From positions 24,180,001 through 24,244,000 of the forward strand of contig OZ316892.1 of NCBI GenBank assembly GCA_973895155.1: a DNA stretch of 64,000 nt, read 5' to 3'. The DNA is from Marsupella aquatica. Lineage: Eukaryota; Marchantiophyta. Under the pieces are notes generated by a model. That model was not told where the DNA came from and searched no databases. It worked only from the letters and a program-made list of their open reading frames with translations. The position numbers and the translations under genes were made by a program. Below, one piece after another: positions 1 to 10,278 of the stretch. The stretch's first letter is position 1, and each line of letters begins with the position of its first letter.

Positions 1-211
1 CACTCATTCAACTGGTTGTGATGAATTCATTTGACACTTGTCTGGGAGGATCGTCGAGGTATATTTGCCATAGGTTTAGGCTCATGTCTTCAAGCCTTTA
101 AAGAGTGGCTGTCGATTTTATTTTTCTCCTGGATGGCTGGCTCTGAGAAGTCAAGTTTATGACAAGTTACATAAAAACTTATGGTTGATTTATTGTAATT
201 GTCAATTCCAG

Positions 212-3200
212 TTACTGCGCTTCTGGACGTGCAGCAAAATCTCAATCTGCTTGACTGGACTGGTGATCCATGCTTGCCTGTTTCCTGGGATTGGCTCAGT
301 TGCAGCGGCACCGAGCCTCCCAGCGTCACGCAACTGTAAGTGAATCCTCCCTGTCACCACTTTTCATAACCATTAATCTTGTTGCAAGGACCCAAAAAGA
401 GCGGGATTTTGTGGCCTATTTAGCTGAGCACCTAGATCATGACAGAGGAGAGAATGATTTCTCGAGCAGTTTTGCTATGGGAAGTTGGTCTACTTGTTAC
501 CTCCAATTACCAAACAATCATGCTCTTACCTTGAAGATGATTTTTATCCAGTGCTGACTTCTGATATGATCTGTTCAGGAAATTATCTAGTTACGGACTA
601 AACGGGACCATTCCAGCATCCATTGCAAACTTGATTTCCTTGACAGATCTGTAAGTAGTGACCTGTCGTTTTCTCATGCCTTTAGGCAGGGAGGGACCTA
701 AAACTTTGATGGCTTTTCGGATTTGGTCGGGTCACAGGTTTTGAGTAGCCATTTAAACTCATTGCCTCTCGTGCATTTCACGTAATTACAGATCTATGAG
801 TAGAGACCTAAAGATGAGTCTTCATGTTTAATCATGCTAATAGATAAATTGGTTGTGACTTAAGTATCTATCTAATAACCCTCAAACGTGAAGATGGATT
901 TGTAAATCTCTTTTTGACTACAGCAATCACGGTAGGCCTGCCACTTGCATTTGCGTGTGTCATGGAGAGTTGGGCGTTAAGTTTTAGCATTGTACATTGT
1001 GTCCAGGTGGCTGGACAACAACTTCATCTCGGGAATCATTCCAAATCTGTCTGGGCTGTCTCTTCTGAGAACTCTGTATGTGCAAGTTCGACTTTTATCC
1101 GACCCTTCCCGTTTCGTTTACGTACATGTGAAGCTGATTCATTTCATTTCTGGAAGGCATTGGATCCAGTCTCTAATAGTCGCTGTTTCTCTTTTCTTTA
1201 ACCCCTGCAGGCATCTTCAAAACAATTCTTTGACAGGTCCCATTCCAGTTTCACTTGCCGATATTCCCAATCTTTCCGAGCTGTACGTAGCGCTCTTTGC
1301 TTCACCACTGCCATCCATGTTTCGTTTTGAATTTTTCAAGTCGTCTATCTTGAGGTCTTGAATTTTTTGTTTCTCTGCTCTTCTCTTTACAGCAATTTCA
1401 CCCCTGAATTGTCGTTGCTGTCGCTTGCAGGTTCCTTGAAAACAACATGTTTAACAGCACTGTCCCAGCTGCCCTTCAAAACAAGAGTGGCTTGACTGTA
1501 GTGTAAGTGGTGTACAATTTTTCAAAGTCCGTGTCTAGTTTGGTGTGGTTAGGAATTGTTTTTGAACTAAGACAAGTTTTGATTCCTGCTCAGATAATTT
1601 GTATTTGACGAATGTATAACCACACTCGACTAATGATTCTTCGCATGCAGGGCGGATAGCTTTTCAAGCTCTTCATCTAGTAGCAAGAAGTCAAGCTCAA
1701 TCGGAGCTGTGATCGGCGGGGTAGTAGGAGGTGTTGTTGTCTTGGTTGCCCTTATAATTCTCGCCGTCTATTTGTGTATGAGGAGAAAGAAGGCGAAAGC
1801 CAAACCACAGCCAGAGATCACTGGAAGTGACACTGGTACGTAGTGGTTTACCCTCTGTTGCCACCTCTACCTGGGATCTTACCTGGTTTATTCTTTGCAT
1901 TTCAAAATCTTCTCTCTTTCAGCGGAAAAGAGTCCATAGGCTTCCCTCATGGATCTCTAAAACGATCTTTTTGCAATCAAGGCATGCCATTTATTATCAC
2001 GCCGTCTTTCCTGCTAAATGTGTTAATTTTTTACTGAATTACTTCTGAGTCAATCGAATGGTATTGGGCGTTTGATGCAAAGGTCGGCCACACTGGATTT
2101 CGAAATCATTTCTGAAAAGCAAGCCACTCATGAAAAACTACTCCAATTCGTACAAGTGATATTTGTTTATATAAACAACCCTGTTTGCCCGTCCGGATTG
2201 CCGATCTCGTTCTTTATGCAAATGCCTTGCGTTGTGAATCTTAGGAGCATCAAAGGTTTCAGCTCACTTAGATCCTTCAAGTAAAGCTGTGGTAGGAGGA
2301 TATGGCAGTCACCATGTGCAATCGACTCAAGGATTCTCCAAGGCAGAAGTGCTGATGGCCACTGACAATTTCAGCAAAAAGATCGGTGAAGGTGGATTCG
2401 GACCTGTTTACTATGGACGACTTGCAACTGGAGAAGAAGTAGCTGTTAAAGTGAACTCTGCTGAGTCCGGCCAAGGCTCAGTAGAATTTTCCACCGAGGT
2501 GTGTTCTTGTTGAATGGTGCACCAAAACTGTACCACGGTTTTGATTGCCCACCATACTGTATCATTCATGAGGACTTAATTGGACTTAATTGGACTTAAT
2601 TGCCATTCATCCTCTCACCCATAATATTATTCATATTGTTTGCTGGCAGCTTGTAAACATGTGATTGAAATGCTGGCCTCTATCGTGTGAAGAAGTAAAG
2701 TCAATTAGAAATTGCACTTTTGAGCTCTCAATCTATATATTGTTATGGACTCCGGTTGTGAAATTGAGCTGACCTGTTCACAAGAACATGTTAACAGTAA
2801 ACTTCATTCCCAATTGGTCCTTCAGGTGAATCTTCTGTCTAGGGTACACCATCGAAATCTCGTCTCTCTAGTTGGCTATTGTGACGAGGACGATCAGCAA
2901 ATTCTCATCTATCATTACATGCAGAATGGTACCCTACGGGAAAATCTGTATGGCAGAGGTATGTGTTCAGGTCTTCTTCGCGTGTCAGTAAGGTCTTTGG
3001 CTTTTTCAAGGTGGGATGTCGAAATCATTTTTCTTATTTGATGACTAAAGTGGGAATCGACGTGCAGGTCTGACCAAGACATTGGATTGGCGAACTCGAC
3101 TTGATATTGCTGTGAATGCTGCTCGAGGTGTCCTTCTAACCCTGTCGAATGAAGATATCTCCCATTGCCATTGGGCAATCATGGGTTAAGTTAACATTTT

Positions 3201-4398
3201 AGAGTAGTGCTATACCAAGGAACGGCGAAGTGGGAACCAACCTTGGGGCCCTCCCTTCCCCAGACGTAAATTGGTCAGTACTAAGCTCAAGTCACGCACG
3301 ACATCGTTCTAATCATTAATGATGGCTCTTTTGGCAGGGTTGGAATACTTACACTATGATTGTAGTCCAAAGATAATACATCGTGACGTGAAATCGAACA
3401 ATATTTTATTAAGCGAGAAGCTTTTGGCCAAGGTTGCAGACTTCGGGATCTCAAAGCTAGCACCTGAGGAAGAGACCACCACAGGTGTTTCCACTGTTGT
3501 GCGGGGAACTACAGGCTATCTGGACCCTGAGTAAGATTTCTCTTCCTCTAAGGTTGATTTCAACCATGCTTTTGCTCGGTACGTCAGAAGATGGCCGTTC
3601 GACTTAACTTCGGACTGCTTCTGTAAACGTTTTGGAATATTTAGTGGTCAGTAAGGATTGTCTTCTCTCGTGGGGGAACGAAATTCTCGTATTGGGTTTG
3701 AATTTGTTTGTAATCCCCCTTACCTGCAGATACTTCTCCACAAACAAGCTTACTCAAAAGAGTGATGTCTACGCCTTTGGAGTGGTTCTTTTGGAGATTA
3801 TTGCCGGTCGTGCGCCCAACAACACCAGGCTGGACGATGCTCTCCAATGGAATTTGGTTGAATATGTAAGAGCTTGTCAAATCACACCACTACCGTTTAT
3901 TGTTTTTGGGCTCCTGCCTTGATTGACATGTGGTCCATGCTCACTCTGCAAACAAGTCGAGCATTGACCCTCGTCTTACTCACATGCACGATGGTGGTAC
4001 GTATATCTTTCCAGGCACGAGGGATGCTGCGGAATGGAAATTTGGAAGGTCTTGTGGACAAATCTCTTAGGGGATCTTACAATCCGGAAGCAATGTGGAA
4101 GCTTGCAGAGTTGGCCATGTTCTGTGTTGAGCCCCATTCAGTTAACAGACCAGACATGAGGCAAGTTGTGAGGGAATTAATGGAGGCAGTAGATCTCGAG
4201 CATCCGAAGGAATCTGCACCAACGACGGCCACATCTAATAACACGATGGGTTTCACTTCCATTCTCGAGGATAATACTCAAACTTCTTATGCTTCCAATC
4301 CTTCCACCCAATCTTCCGTGCCAGTTGCCTCTCCTGGCTTTGACATGGATTCATCTTCGTTCACTGCGGATATCTTGCAACAACCTCAGGCCAGGTAG
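212..4398 (+). CDS. Malectin-like LRR receptor kinase, 3' portion (5' end outside window)
   Basis: Plasma-membrane receptor kinase of the Arabidopsis At1g67720/At2g37050 type. Exons by frame and splice sites: 212-335, 579-650, 1007-1075, 1211-1282, 1431-1502, 1651-1835, 2245-2498, 2826-2958, 3068-3127, 3338-3530, 3730-3865, 4015-4398; phases close to 583 residues. The product opens with the [14 protein letters not shown] signature that follows the malectin domain in this family, then four exons of 69-72 nt each encoding one leucine-rich repeat. Next come a Ser-rich linker, one membrane span (1651-1835) and basic residues. The kinase keeps the glycine loop ([12 protein letters not shown]), AVKV lysine, [11 protein letters not shown] and the GTTGYLDPE activation segment, so it is an RD kinase expected to be active. 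A Ser/Thr/Gln-rich tail ends at TAG 4396-4398. Ligand unknown. The malectin domain and signal peptide lie left of the window; 1-211 looks intronic. Confidence 0.9.
2572..2601. repeat. Three exact copies of a 10-bp unit in a receptor-kinase intron
   Basis: The decamer ggacttaatt occurs three times head-to-tail inside the 327-bp intron between the first two kinase exons. It is a short microsatellite-like slippage product with no visible function. Confidence 0.9.
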
Positions 4399-4895
4399 CT
4401 GGATCTGCAGTAAGCAATCCTATCAAGTTATGCCTAAACTCAGTGTGCCAAGTACTCTTCTTCATTGGATATTGGGCTAGCTCGCAAGCTATCAACAAAT
4501 ACCAGCATAGCAGATAGGGACGAGTTGTAGACTCCATGTTCGATGTTCAAATTGACTGGATCAGTTATTCCATGGTAGCTTTGAAAATCAAAGGCGGATC
4601 GATAGTCCCACAGCAGCTGATACTTAGCATAAACGGTTTGTTGCTCACCCAAGCCCAATCACCAAATGTGGTGATTTGTAATTCTGATTCTAATTTATTC
4701 TGGCTGACGGAAGCTTTGTGTAATGCCGGTCATGGCTGTGGCCTTTACTTAGCCACAGGCTTGGTTGTACCAAGCTCTCTTTCTGTTTCTAAGAGGGTAA
4801 ATGGATGGGGAAAAGTATGGACTTGATGTCCAGTGCAGAATGGAGGAATTCAATTTTTGTCACTTACAAGTGACAGAGTACTACATTGATCAATG
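4399..4895 (+). other. Receptor-kinase 3' UTR and downstream flank
   Basis: No open frame with coding character follows the receptor stop codon. The stretch probably holds the 3' UTR, but I see no decisive polyadenylation signal. Confidence 0.5.
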
Positions 4896-5055
4896 TACAA
4901 GCCACAAGTTGACAGAAGGGCTGAAAGCATAACAATGTCTTCAGTTTCCCGTTAAAGAAAGAATGCTCTCCAAGATACAAGCCACAAGTTGACAGAAGGG
5001 CTGAAAGCATAACAATGTCTTCAGTTTCCCGTTAAAGAAAGAATGCTCTCCAAGA
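4896..5055. repeat. Two exact 80-bp tandem copies, with diverged copies downstream
   Basis: 4896-4975 and 4976-5055 are identical 80-bp units beginning tacaagccacaagttgacag. A diverged copy lies at about 5225-5311 and a shorter piece at about 5188-5210. The larger block (unit plus a minus-strand exon remnant) is itself duplicated with roughly 250-bp spacing, so there are two layers of duplication, the 80-bp one clearly the younger. Confidence 0.9.
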
Positions 5056-5360
5056 CTCAGTTGCATTGGACTGATATATCTTGACTAATCTTGCTACAAA
5101 AACTAGCCTAGTCCAAGTCTGTCACCTCGTTTAATTTATCCCACTTGCCATCAGCAAGGATCCTTCTGTTATTGAGCTAGTTGATCAATGTACAAGCCAC
5201 AAGCTGTTATTGAGCTCATTGATCAATATACAAGCCACAAGTTGACAGAAGTGCTGAAAACCAAATATTCCTTCAGATATTTCTTAAAGAAACAATGCTA
5301 TACAAAACTCAGTTCGAATGGATTGCCACATGTTGACAAAATGTGCCTACAAAACCTTTC

Positions 5361-5597
5361 CTAGTCCACGATTGTGACCTCCTTTATGTACTCCCAGTTG
5401 CCATCAGTGAGGATCCTCCTGTGCTTGAGCTTCCAGGACCCCAATGACATTGGTGGATTTCTGGGCATGAAGATTGAAGGGCTCCTCTGGCACAAGTTCA
5501 GTACTTCGCCTGCAGAGCACTTTACATTAGCTGGGCCTTCTCCATGATCAGATGCATCAAGTTGTGCACTCCTTAATCTAAATGGGTTGTGGATCAG
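5361..5597 (-). pseudogene. Unidentified 3' terminal exon or remnant, 78 codons
   Basis: Reading right to left, 5597 to 5361 is open for 78 codons after an in-frame TAG (5598-5600) and ends in TAG. It lacks an early ATG. The C-terminus reads RRILTDGNWEYIKEVTIVD. A second shorter copy on the same strand, about 5108-5176, ends RRILADGKWDKLNEVTDLD and stop. Conservation of RRIL-DG-W----EVT--D-stop between diverged copies suggests a former coding end duplicated with its surroundings. A TGCAG suggests a possible acceptor near 5510. I do not recognise the family; it could be the last exon of a gene whose body is missing, or chance. Confidence 0.4.
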
Positions 5598-6264
5598 CTA
5601 GAACACTAGATAAAGCATCATTAGCTCCACTATCACCCAACAACTACCATCTTCCCCCCAAGACAACAGTGGATTTGAATAGTGGGCTATGGGGTGCTCT
5701 ATTCATGGGGCTTTGTGTTTGTTTGACCCTCTGTTTTGGATTTTTGCAGTTGTGATTTTGTGTCAAATTCTCATGTTGTGTTCAAAGTTTGGCATTGTGA
5801 GATGGATGTAGGGTGTAAGCAGGATTGATAATCACTTACCCTGCTCTTTGATTGTATGGTAGCATGTCTTACTCCTATCTATAGTGACCTTGGGAAAGGC
5901 TGGAATCAAAGAGATTCAGTATCAACTTGGTCACCTGTAAGTGAACTACAAAGCAAGAAAGAATACCAGCACCTTACTGTCAAATCAATGTGATTACTTA
6001 AGCCCTTCATAACTCAAATTTTGCTTACCCCATAGTTTTGTGTTAGGTAATTACAACAATTCTACCAAAATCATCTCCAATCATGCTAATTTGCAAAAGC
6101 TACATTAGAATCAGATGCTCCATCTACGGATGTTGGACTGGCCAGGCTGACCCGCGCAGGGGCTGACCAGCACTAAACTGCAACTGAGATGGATGCAAGC
6201 AAGATTGCGCTGATACAAACTATGCATGTCTAGTCACATACATTTCAACTGGAGCTTTACTCTG

Positions 6265-6350
6265 AATGCAGCGCAATAGTGAGTTTAGATTGATAGGAGA
6301 TTGAGAAGTCTTGCGTTCAAATGTTGAAACACTCTTCCCTTTCTCTGGGG
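6265..6350 (+). mobile_element. tRNA-derived SINE-like fragment
   Basis: An A-box-like segment (gcgcaatagtgag, from 6271) and a B-box-like segment (gcgttcaaatg, 6313) are spaced about 44 nt apart as in tRNA genes. The sequence after the B box, ttcaaatgttgaaacactct, closely matches that after the B box of the element near 31169, so both probably belong to one SINE family. No poly-A tail or flanking duplication was delimited. Confidence 0.45.
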
Positions 6351-7283
6351 TTTCACAGATTTTATTAAATTTATTTTTCTACAAATGGCGTTGTGTTCAA
6401 GTTGTAACAACTTTTTCTTACTGGGACTAAAATAATTGCATTTTCAAACACAGCACCTAGACTATGTGTTTAAGGGCAGATGGCCCATTGGCTTTAGGAT
6501 AGACATAGAATCTAGGCTTGGCACCTCACCCAGTTGATGCCCACCTGCTAGATTAATGCAACACTGCTATATAATGTGGGGCCTCTTAACCCCTTACTTT
6601 GCCATTCATTCTCACTTGTGTGGAGGGTTTTTTGCTAACTGGGTACCAATGCTCAAGGTTGCACCAAATTCAGTATCAAGGAAGGATCTAGGACTTGTTT
6701 GGAAGATTTTTCCAACATTGCTATGTGGTGCATCTCTGTTTCAGTCTTCCTAGTCCATTTTTATTTGGTGATTATTTTAATTTTAATTTGGCCTATGAGG
6801 GTTGTCTTCTTTGTTATTCCATCAGTCAGATTTGAATTTGTCTGAGACCCCCTCTATGTTATTTGTTTTTTCAAAATCCTTTGTTTCCAATTTTGCTCTT
6901 GTCCTTTTTTCTTATATAATTTTGCCCTTGAAAATAATCTTGACATAAAATTAGTTTGAGGACCCCTTGGTTATGTAAGCTTGTTTTATTGAACTGTTTG
7001 AAACACTAAATAGTTGCACATTGGAATATATAGATGAGAAGACAAAAATTAAATGGAGGATTATAAATGAGGTGAATTTTAAAGGTAATTAGGACAATTT
7101 CATTGACTACAAATATGAGTACATTCATGGTAATACCAAGGGTAATTCCATGCCAAAAGTTTCCCTTAGTAACTATATGTCTATACAATACATATAACAT
7201 TCCAAATAGTTCATGCAAAAGATTACTTTGTCCATAGTAGTTGAAAGGTCTTGAGAGTCCCTTGTTATTACTCTACCCATAGT
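6351..7283. other. Gene-free AT-rich stretch
   Basis: Stop-rich, pyrimidine- and A-rich sequence with no gene, long repeat or RNA gene recognised. Short open frames here (6556-6753, 7006-7218) have no protein-like features. Confidence 0.5.
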
Positions 7284-7530
7284 ACTTATGGTGTTTTGTA
7301 CCTTTGCTTGTTACTCTCCTATCTATAGTAGCCAAAGAATTGCTTAAGTTACCTTGGTAAATATTAGACAAGATACAAAGTATCTTGGGTTTATTACTTA
7401 TGGTGTTTTGTACCTTTGCTTGTTACTCTCCTATCTATAGTAGCCAAAGAATTGCTTAAGTTACCTTGGTAAATATTAGACAAGATACAAAGTATCTTGG
7501 GTTTATTATGTTACCTTGGTAAATATTAGA
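7284..7530. repeat. 112-bp tandem duplication with a third partial copy
   Basis: 7284-7395 and 7396-7507 are essentially identical 112-bp units beginning acttatggtgttttgtacc. A third partial unit (gttaccttggtaaatattag) follows at 7509-7530. A separate motif, atttcaaaagttaggggc, recurs at about 7540 and 7838 about 300 bp apart. Confidence 0.9.
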
Positions 7531-7979
7531 ACATTAAGTATATTTCAAAAGTTAGGGGCCCTCATGAATATCTTTCATTAGAGGGGCCTCATCAAGTATT
7601 TTGCTGGTACTTATTGTAAAGTTTGTACTTTATATCTCGAGTCCCTTTATACCCGAAGTTGTGGTTTAAAATGAATATGAAAGTGACAGGGACTAAATAT
7701 TTTGTACATACTTTGTATATGTATTTTAAACAAGAGTACATTGAAAATTGATTATAAACAATATATTTGATGGACTGACATAGATAAATGTACGGTCATG
7801 TTATAATTAAAAAATAGAAAAACTAATAGGTCCTTATATTTCAAAAGTTAGGGGCTCATAAGGAATATCTTTAGCTAGAGGGCCCAATCATGTAATTTTT
7901 TTCTATACTTGAATTCAGGTGATTACTTTAATAAATTCCAATAGGATATGACAAGATTATTTTAAGTTAAGATAGCAAA

Positions 7980-8171
7980 GTGTTAGAATTGTGTAAATAT
8001 ATTTGTAAATTTACGGGCTTAGAGTTTGAGACATATGAACATGGAATCATGATTCATCAGAAGTTTTGCTCTGAAAAGTTTTTAGAGAAATCTACTATGA
8101 ACCAACTAGCTGATATTTTGGCACTTTTGTGCAAGCTGTCTCAATCAAAATTTGAGCAACATTGTACTTAA
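7980..8171 (+). pseudogene. Possible decayed Copia reverse-transcriptase fragment
   Basis: The 63-codon frame contains GLEFETYEHGIMIHQKF followed by FLEKSTMN. This resembles the Copia RT segment in which a G-x-E strand is followed by a GI-x-I-x-Q-x-x-Y block and then LLE-x-F-x-M. Typical preceding RT motifs are absent and no LTR was found, so the call rests on one short block and could be chance. Confidence 0.3.
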
Positions 8172-8369
8172 GGGTATCATAGATCTATCTCCATATCAGT
8201 AATTATGTTATCACTTGGGTTACAACGTGCAGAAAATTAAGGTTTAAAAAGACAAAAACAATAAAAAAATTCGTTCTCATTTTGTTGTACATTGGTGGTA
8301 GTTGTTGACTCTCTTTGTGTCATGACATCTTTCACTCCACAAATGTTTTTTAAGCAATGAGATCTTTCT

Positions 8370-8610
8370 AACAAAGATATCTATTGCACCATGATATTTT
8401 TTTCTACCACATCTTTAGCACAAACTCATCTATTATGTATTGATGTCTTTTGCCGAACAATATATTTCAATAAACTACATCTTTTGTGCAGCAACATATT
8501 TTATTTAACGACATCTTTTGAGAACCACATATTTTACTTAATGATATCTTTTATTTAACAACACCTTAACTACAAGGACATATTTACTCAACAACATCTT
8601 AATTTTGTGA
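8370..8610. repeat. Degenerate short repeats of the type acatctttt / tatttaac
   Basis: Variants of aacgacatcttttg and acatattttacttaa recur about every 20-40 bp in this AT-rich stretch, forming an imperfect minisatellite. Nothing protein-coding is evident. Confidence 0.5.
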
Positions 8611-8803
8611 AACACATGAGGATTGAGCTTCTTAAACATATTAAAATAAATGGATTCTCCAAGGGACGCTCAAGCTGAATCATAGCTCCCATCACTTCTC
8701 TTCATTTATTCAAAAAGAGTAACGGATTTAAAAAAATGGCGCTTATCATGAGGAAGACCTTCTCTACTTGTAGAAGTGTTTTGTCAGCGCCGGTTTCTTT
8801 AGT

Positions 8804-8947
8804 GGCCACAAATAGCGATAGTCCACCTCAATAAAGTTCTAGCCATTTTTGGCCAATATTCATTCCTATAGTTTTGGCCACAAATAGCTATATTCCATCT
8901 CAATAAAGTTCGAGCTATTTTTGGCCAAAATTCATTCCTATAGTTTT
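8804..8947. repeat. 72-bp tandem duplication
   Basis: Units 8804-8875 and 8876-8947 both begin ggccacaaatagc and end cattcctatagtttt, with a few substitutions. The duplication lies roughly 1.3 kb upstream of the zinc-finger start codon. Confidence 0.85.
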
Positions 8948-9245
8948 TCTTGTCGTCCATTAGGCAGTTTCTCACCTAGGCCTCATTAAACAGAATCTGA
9001 TGGCCATCCTTAAATCTAGTGACATCTGACGATCCGATTGTGAACGTTGAGAACTTGAAATAGAGCTTCGTCTTCACACAAGGTGACATAATTAAGAAAA
9101 AACGTCCGTGCACCAATTTTACTATTTTACGGACTCACTCTCTTTATGGAATATGGAGCGCCAGTTCAGAACCGTGTGACGACGACTGCCGAATTAATTC
9201 TTCACTGAAATGAGGAGCCGCATCCCACTTTATCATTACTGCAAG

Positions 9246-9300
9246 TGTTGGCGGCTCGAGAGACAGAGAGACTGACCCATTAAATTTGGCGGCTCGAGAA
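9246..9300 (+). promoter_or_regulatory. Paired TTGGCGGCTCGAGA motif, E2F-like
   Basis: The 14-mer ttggcggctcgaga occurs twice, near 9247 and 9286, about 39 bp apart. The second copy is preceded by T, giving TTTGGCGG, which fits the plant E2F consensus TTTSGCGS. They lie about 1 kb upstream of the zinc-finger ATG and just before its repetitive leader. A cell-cycle-linked promoter element is an inference. Confidence 0.35.
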
Positions 9301-9359
9301 CGTGGGCGCCATCACGATCTTGCTCCTTGATCTTCCCTCCCTTCGAGCTATGAATTATC

Positions 9360-9780
9360 GCTGATGTTGCAGTGCTGCGCTTCTCGCACAAGCGTCTCCT
9401 CGTCGTTTGACGGTTTTTGATCGACTTGGGTCTGTCTGCTCAGGAGCTTGCATTTTTCCCCGTGGCCTTCTGTTTTCGTTCTAAGGTAGAGTTTCAGTTT
9501 GCTGATGTTGCAATATGCTCTCCTTCTCGCACAGTCGCTTTACGATTTCTTGTTGAGTAGGATCTGCGCATTCCTCCCCGTGGCCTTTTGTTTTCGTTGT
9601 ATGGTAGATTTTTAATTTGTAGGTGCTGATGCTGGAACGCTCTCCTTCTTGATCAAGTCTCTCTCGTGGCTTTATATTTCTGATCGACCTGGGTTTGCTC
9701 AGGATTTCGCATTCCTCACCGTGGCCTTTTGTTTACGTTCTATGGTAGATTTTCAGTTTTCAGTAACGGGTCTGCGAAGC
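9360..9780. repeat. Three imperfect direct copies in the zinc-finger gene's leader region
   Basis: The phrase CCGTGGCCTTnTGTTT...CGTTnTAnGGTAGA recurs at about 9460, 9578 and 9719. Each copy is preceded by a variant of ctgatgttgcag...ctctccttctcgcac, so the spacing is about 119 and 141 bp. A possible 84-codon upstream ORF (9649-9903) starts in the third copy. Confidence 0.75.
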
Positions 9781-10278
9781 TCATTTCGATGCCCTCGATC
9801 TTTCAATGAGTGCCGCACTCCCTCGACTGAGAACGAAGGTTTAGTGTATCAAGTATTGCGGGGTATGTTGTCAAATTGCCAAATTCTCTCGGAGCGAGCA
9901 TGAGGATCTAATTTTTGTCGAATTGTACCACCGTATCGGGACCGAGCATGAGGGTTTCGGTTTAGTTTGTGCCGCATTCTCTCGACGGAGCATGACGTTT
10001 GTTCGTTTCAATAATTTCAATAGTTCTGTACCATATTTTGGGCGACGTGTGACAATGTAGTTGTTCGTTGATCGTCTTGCAAGACCTGCTCAAGTAGCTT
10101 CCGTGGAGGATTGCCTCATAGTAAAGCTGGAGTATCTTCTTGGAGGTGTGATTTCCAACCGATGTTGATTGTCCGGGATTTGCTCTCTGTGCGCAGCGTT
10201 CCTGCTCAGTTGCTCGAGGCCGAGTATTTCACGGTAGATTACTGTCTCAATTAAGCTCGAGGGGAGGTCTCTTCAAGC

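Noticed and set aside
1-211. A malectin-domain exon at the left edge ending near base 57
   Set aside because: A gtatat follows an open stretch, but the translation does not resemble the family's malectin domain.
6556-6753. 65-codon plus-strand ORF
   Set aside because: Hydrophobic but without family features, in a repeat-rich AT-rich region.
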